From Desulfobulbaceae bacterium (GTDB taxonomy: Bacteria > Desulfobacterota > Desulfobulbia > Desulfobulbales > Desulfobulbaceae): DNA of 35,617 bases. The stretch covers positions 1 through 35,617 of the forward strand of contig JALSNC010000177.1 of NCBI GenBank assembly GCA_026987195.1, written 5' to 3'. Position 1 is the first letter of the stretch; each line of letters begins with the position of its first letter. Positions 32,946 to 35,617 of this stretch are shown here, one piece after another. Both the position numbers and the translations under genes were made by a program. Below the pieces are notes generated by a model, which saw only the letters and a list, made by a program, of their open reading frames with translations, had not been told where the DNA came from and did no database searches.

Positions 32946-34220
32946 ATGGCCCGAGATCAGGACATAAAATCGCTTCAGCAGGAACTGGACAGTGCCCGCG
33001 AGGCCCTCAATCAGCTCCGTTATCAGAACGAGATGATGCTGAAGTGGGTGGAAGGGGCTGTTCTCCTGGTAGATCGTCGGGGACGGATCATTCAGGCCAA
33101 CAGCGCCGCCCTCGCCGCCCTCGGCTGGAAGGAGGATGAACTCCTCGGCAGGAGCTGTCACGAGACCATCCATCACACCCTGGATGACGGCAGTCCCTAT
33201 CCACGGGAGTTCTGCCCTGTCTATGCCGCCCTTGAGGATGGCTCGTCGCACCATGTTGATGGCGATATCTTCTGGCGCAAGGACGGCACAAGCTTTTCCG
33301 TTGACTATATTGCCTGTTCCACGCGTGATGAACGTAACCGGATCAATGGTGCGGTTCTGACCTTCCGCAACCTGACCGAGATGCGCCTGCAGGAGGCAAA
33401 GCGTATCCATGGCATGAAACTCGAGTCCATTGGCGAGCTTTCGGCCGGTATTGCCCATGAAATCAATACGCCCATGCAGTTCATCGCCAGCAACCTCACC
33501 TTCCTCCGCGAGGGGTTTGACGATATCCTCGAGCTGCTCCATCGCTACAGGGCATTCCGGCAGAGCATGGGCCGGGATGAAAAATATGCGGGAATCTGCA
33601 GGGAGCTGGCGGACTTCGAGGAAGAGATCGATGTGGAGTACCTGGAGGAGGAGGTGCCGGGCGCCTTCGAACAGACCGAGGATGGCGTGGACAGGGTCAC
33701 CCGCCTCGTCCAGGGCCTGAAGGGGTTCGCCCACGCCGATCGGAGCGAGGCAAAACAGGAGACAGACATCAACGCCATCATCGAGAATACGCTGGTCGTC
33801 TGCCGCAACGAGTATAAATACGTTGCCGACGTGGAGACCAGGCTTGGTGATCTGCCGGTCATCAGGGCTCATCCCGGTGATATCGGCCAGGTGATCCTCA
33901 ACCTGGTGGTCAACGCGGCCCATGCCATCGCCGATGTCGTCGGCAGTGGCGATGAGAGAGGGCGGATCACCATTGAGACGCGAACAGAGGATGACGAGGT
34001 CGTGGTCTCGGTGGTGGACACGGGCAAGGGAATCCCCGATGCCATCAGGAACAGGATCTTTGATCCCTTTTTCACCACCAAGGAGGTCGGTCTCGGCTCG
34101 GGCCAGGGCCTGGCCATCGCCCGTACCATCATCCATGACAAACATGGAGGTACCATCTCCTTCACCTCGACGCCCGGACAGGGGACGACATTTTTCGTCC
34201 GTCTTCCGGTGGCAGGCTGA
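32946..34220 (+). CDS. Orphan cytosolic PAS-domain sensor histidine kinase
   Basis: The 424-aa protein has no membrane segment. Order: short coiled coil (about 5-28), PAS domain (about 30-145), histidine phosphoacceptor helix with SIGELSAGIAHEINTPMQF (His171), a long acidic helical region (190-260) and a HATPase_c domain with LNLVVNAAHA (N box), DTGKGIP (G1), FDPFFTTK (F) and GSGQGLAIA (G2). The PAS domain contains a Cys/His-rich stretch, SCHETIHHTLDDGSPYP then EFCPV, seen in many PAS proteins and possibly ligand- or metal-binding. GGAGG at 32938-32942 precedes the ATG at 32946. No response regulator lies next to it, so its partner and signal are unknown. Confidence 0.88.
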   Translation: MARDQDIKSLQQELDSAREALNQLRYQNEMMLKWVEGAVLLVDRRGRIIQANSAALAALGWKEDELLGRSCHETIHHTLDDGSPYPREFCPVYAALEDGSSHHVDGDIFWRKDGTSFSVDYIACSTRDERNRINGAVLTFRNLTEMRLQEAKRIHGMKLESIGELSAGIAHEINTPMQFIASNLTFLREGFDDILELLHRYRAFRQSMGRDEKYAGICRELADFEEEIDVEYLEEEVPGAFEQTEDGVDRVTRLVQGLKGFAHADRSEAKQETDINAIIENTLVVCRNEYKYVADVETRLGDLPVIRAHPGDIGQVILNLVVNAAHAIADVVGSGDERGRITIETRTEDDEVVVSVVDTGKGIPDAIRNRIFDPFFTTKEVGLGSGQGLAIARTIIHDKHGGTISFTSTPGQGTTFFVRLPVAG

Positions 34221-34227
34221 CCCGGCC

Positions 34228-34266
34228 ATGACGGCAACGGATTGCGCCGCAGCCGTGGTCCGTCAT
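34228..34266 (+). terminator. Candidate terminator hairpin after the histidine kinase
   Basis: ATGACGG at 34228-34234 pairs with CCGTCAT at 34260-34266, with an inner ACGG/CCGT pair. The next T-rich stretch (ATATTTTG) is about 15 bases further on, so termination is uncertain. Confidence 0.3.
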
Positions 34267-34325
34267 CTTCCCGCTGCTCATATTTTGTAACTCTTTTCAT
34301 CGTATGGCGTGTTTTTCTTTTTTCA

Positions 34326-34354
34326 TTGACAGAGGTGTTGGCAGGCGTTACCAT
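34326..34354 (+). promoter_or_regulatory. Sigma-70-like promoter for the permease, with overlapping palindrome
   Basis: A perfect TTGACA at 34326-34331 is followed after 17 bases by TACCAT at 34349-34354. Directly downstream, TCGT (34356-34359) and ACGA (34366-34369) form a short inverted repeat that could be an operator, for example of a metal-responsive repressor; that is a guess. The remaining 34370-34518 leader holds no gene I can support. Confidence 0.55.
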
Positions 34355-34518
34355 TTCGTTAAATGACGATATGTAGATAACTGCAAGAATCCGTAGTTCG
34401 GGCGGGGCAGGCTCTTTCTGTCGCCACGGCCCGAAAAACACAGGGCGCTCGAACGAACCATCGGTCGGTTCTGGCCCCGAACAGGCGAAAATCCCGGTCA
34501 GGATGATCAGAGCATGAC

Positions 34519-34592
34519 GGAGGAGATCCATGGAACCCATACAACCTGCCGGTTGCGGCTGAGCAAAGACAGACTCCGGCCAGGTGGCCGGA
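34519..34592 (+). other. Possible selenocysteine-coding start of the permease: RBS, ATG, in-frame TGA and SECIS-like hairpin
   Basis: GGAGGAG at 34519-34525 precedes an ATG at 34530 that is in the same frame as the permease. After ten codons (MEPIQPAGCG) comes an in-frame TGA at 34560-34562, then the frame stays open to the window end. Nineteen bases after the TGA starts an apical loop AGGT (34582-34585), closed by a perfect 7-bp stem, TCCGGCC (34575-34581) with GGCCGGA (34586-34592). Bacterial SECIS elements are described as a short stem-loop soon after the UGA with a G among the first two loop bases; this hairpin fits. The product would begin with a Cys-Gly-Sec motif. Alternatives are a leader peptide, a nonsense mutation, or initiation at GTG 34584. 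Confidence 0.4.
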
Positions 34593-35617
34593 AAGCGCAG
34601 GACGACACGATTCAGCAGGCCTCTCGCCCTGGGGATCGGCCTCGCCGGGCTGGTACTCTGGTATGTGGTGTACCGGCAACTGGAGCCCTTTTCCCATTAC
34701 TTCGCCTATACACTTCTGGGTCTGCGCCGGGGCAGCCACCTGGGCGAGGCGGTCCAGTTCTTTGTCTACGACGGTCCCAAGGTGATGCTGCTGCTGACCC
34801 TGATCGTCTTTGTCATCGGCATGATCAGATCGTTCTTCACCCAGGAGCGGACCCGACGCTACCTGGCCGGCAGGCGGGAATCGGCGGGGAACGTGATGGC
34901 CGCCCTGCTGGGTATCGTCACCCCGTTCTGCTCCTGTTCGGCAGTGCCCCTGTTCCTGGGCTTTGTCCAGGCCGGCGTGCCGCTGGGGGTGACCTTTTCC
35001 TTTCTCATTGCCGCGCCCATGGTCAACGAGATCGCCCTGGTCCTGCTGTACGGGCTGCTTGGCTGGAAGGTGGCCGCCATCTACCTGGTCAGCGGCCTGC
35101 TCATTGCCATTGTCGCCGGCTGGGTCATCGGCCGCCTGGGCCTGGAAAACTGGATCGAGGACTGGGTCAGGGAACTGCGGGCCGGGGAGGCCATCGTCAT
35201 GGAGGAGAAACTGAGCTGGAGCGACCGGGTCGATCGAGGGCGCGAGGCGGTGCGCGATATCGTCGGCAAGGTCTGGATCTACGTGCTTGCCGGTATCGGC
35301 GTCGGTGCGCTGATCCACGGCTTTGTGCCGGAAAACCTCATGGCGTCCATCATGGGCAGGGATGCCTGGTGGTCGGTGCCGGCAGCGGTTCTGGTGGGTA
35401 TTCCCATGTACTCCAACGCGGCCGGTATCGTTCCGGTGGTGGAGGCGCTGCTCGGCAAGGGGGCGGCCCTGGGCACGGTGCTGGCCTTCATGATGAGTGT
35501 CATCGCCCTGTCCCTGCCGGAGATGGTGATCCTGCGCAAGGTGCTCAAGCCGAAGCTGATCGCGGTCTTCATCGCCGTTGTCGGCTCGGGCATCCTGTTC
35601 ACCGGTTTTCTGTTCAA
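34584..35617 (+). CDS. ArsP/SO_0444-type permease (PF03773, former DUF318), 3' end beyond window
   Basis: At least 344 residues are visible and the frame is still open at the edge. It is a multi-pass membrane protein: LALGIGLAGLVLWYVVY, VMLLLTLIVFVIGMI, then the diagnostic TPFCSCSAVPLFLGFVQAG, AAPMVNEIALVLLYGL, a soluble loop, and KVWIYVLAGIGVGALIHGF. GIPMYSNAAGIVPVVEALL repeats the core fold. Relatives export metals or organoarsenicals; the substrate here is unknown. The listed GTG at 34584 is the only start after the in-frame TGA and has no ribosome-binding site; it also lies inside a hairpin. The true start is more likely the ATG at 34530 if the TGA is read as selenocysteine. Confidence 0.85.
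   Translation, partial: MAGKRRTTRFSRPLALGIGLAGLVLWYVVYRQLEPFSHYFAYTLLGLRRGSHLGEAVQFFVYDGPKVMLLLTLIVFVIGMIRSFFTQERTRRYLAGRRESAGNVMAALLGIVTPFCSCSAVPLFLGFVQAGVPLGVTFSFLIAAPMVNEIALVLLYGLLGWKVAAIYLVSGLLIAIVAGWVIGRLGLENWIEDWVRELRAGEAIVMEEKLSWSDRVDRGREAVRDIVGKVWIYVLAGIGVGALIHGFVPENLMASIMGRDAWWSVPAAVLVGIPMYSNAAGIVPVVEALLGKGAALGTVLAFMMSVIALSLPEMVILRKVLKPKLIAVFIAVVGSGILFTGFLF

Overview
The window looks like chromosomal DNA of a GC-rich sulfate-reducer-like bacterium of the Desulfobacterota, most likely near the Desulfobulbaceae. This placement is inferred from the gene order, the protein styles and the three periplasmic multihaem cytochromes; no database search was possible.

Positions 1-15.7 kb hold a plus-strand housekeeping block: rpsB, tsf, pyrH, frr, uppS, cdsA, dxr, rseP, tsaB, ispG, proS, a RelA-like (p)ppGpp synthetase, a zinc-ribbon Smr protein, rph and a YchJ-family protein. 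It serves translation, ribosome recycling, undecaprenyl and phospholipid precursor synthesis, the MEP isoprenoid pathway (dxr, ispG), envelope-stress proteolysis and the stringent response. Genes from uppS to ispG are tightly packed with short overlaps. The spacers around tsf, pyrH and frr are instead swollen by structured repeats.

Positions 15.6-20.3 kb run on the minus strand: a membrane-anchored Sel1-repeat protein, then three multihaem c-type cytochromes with 12, 20 and 12 CxxCH motifs (44 in total). The cytochromes are built from reused tetrahaem and octahaem modules and probably form a periplasmic or surface electron conduit. A secreted parallel beta-helix protein and a KefB/YbaL-type cation:proton antiporter follow on the plus strand (20.8-24.2 kb).

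Positions 24.2-28.8 kb form a minus-strand stress and ion cluster: an HPF/RaiA-like ribosome factor, an amphi-Trp protein, a P-type cation ATPase and a tandem universal stress protein. It is transcribed away from an NhaR-like LysR regulator. Next come a Nudix hydrolase and RlmKL (minus), an orphan PAS histidine kinase (plus) and, at the right edge, an ArsP/SO_0444-type permease cut by the window end.

The observations most worth checking are these. (1) An in-frame TGA lies between a strong RBS-ATG and the permease, followed by a hairpin with bacterial SECIS geometry: a possible selenocysteine permease. (2) The cytochromes show a modular 4/8-haem architecture. (3) An intergenic repeat family occurs, including ~120-133 bp elements with 15-bp terminal inverted repeats and a ~58-bp partner module. 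(4) The Rel enzyme has lost its hydrolase HD residues but kept the synthetase.
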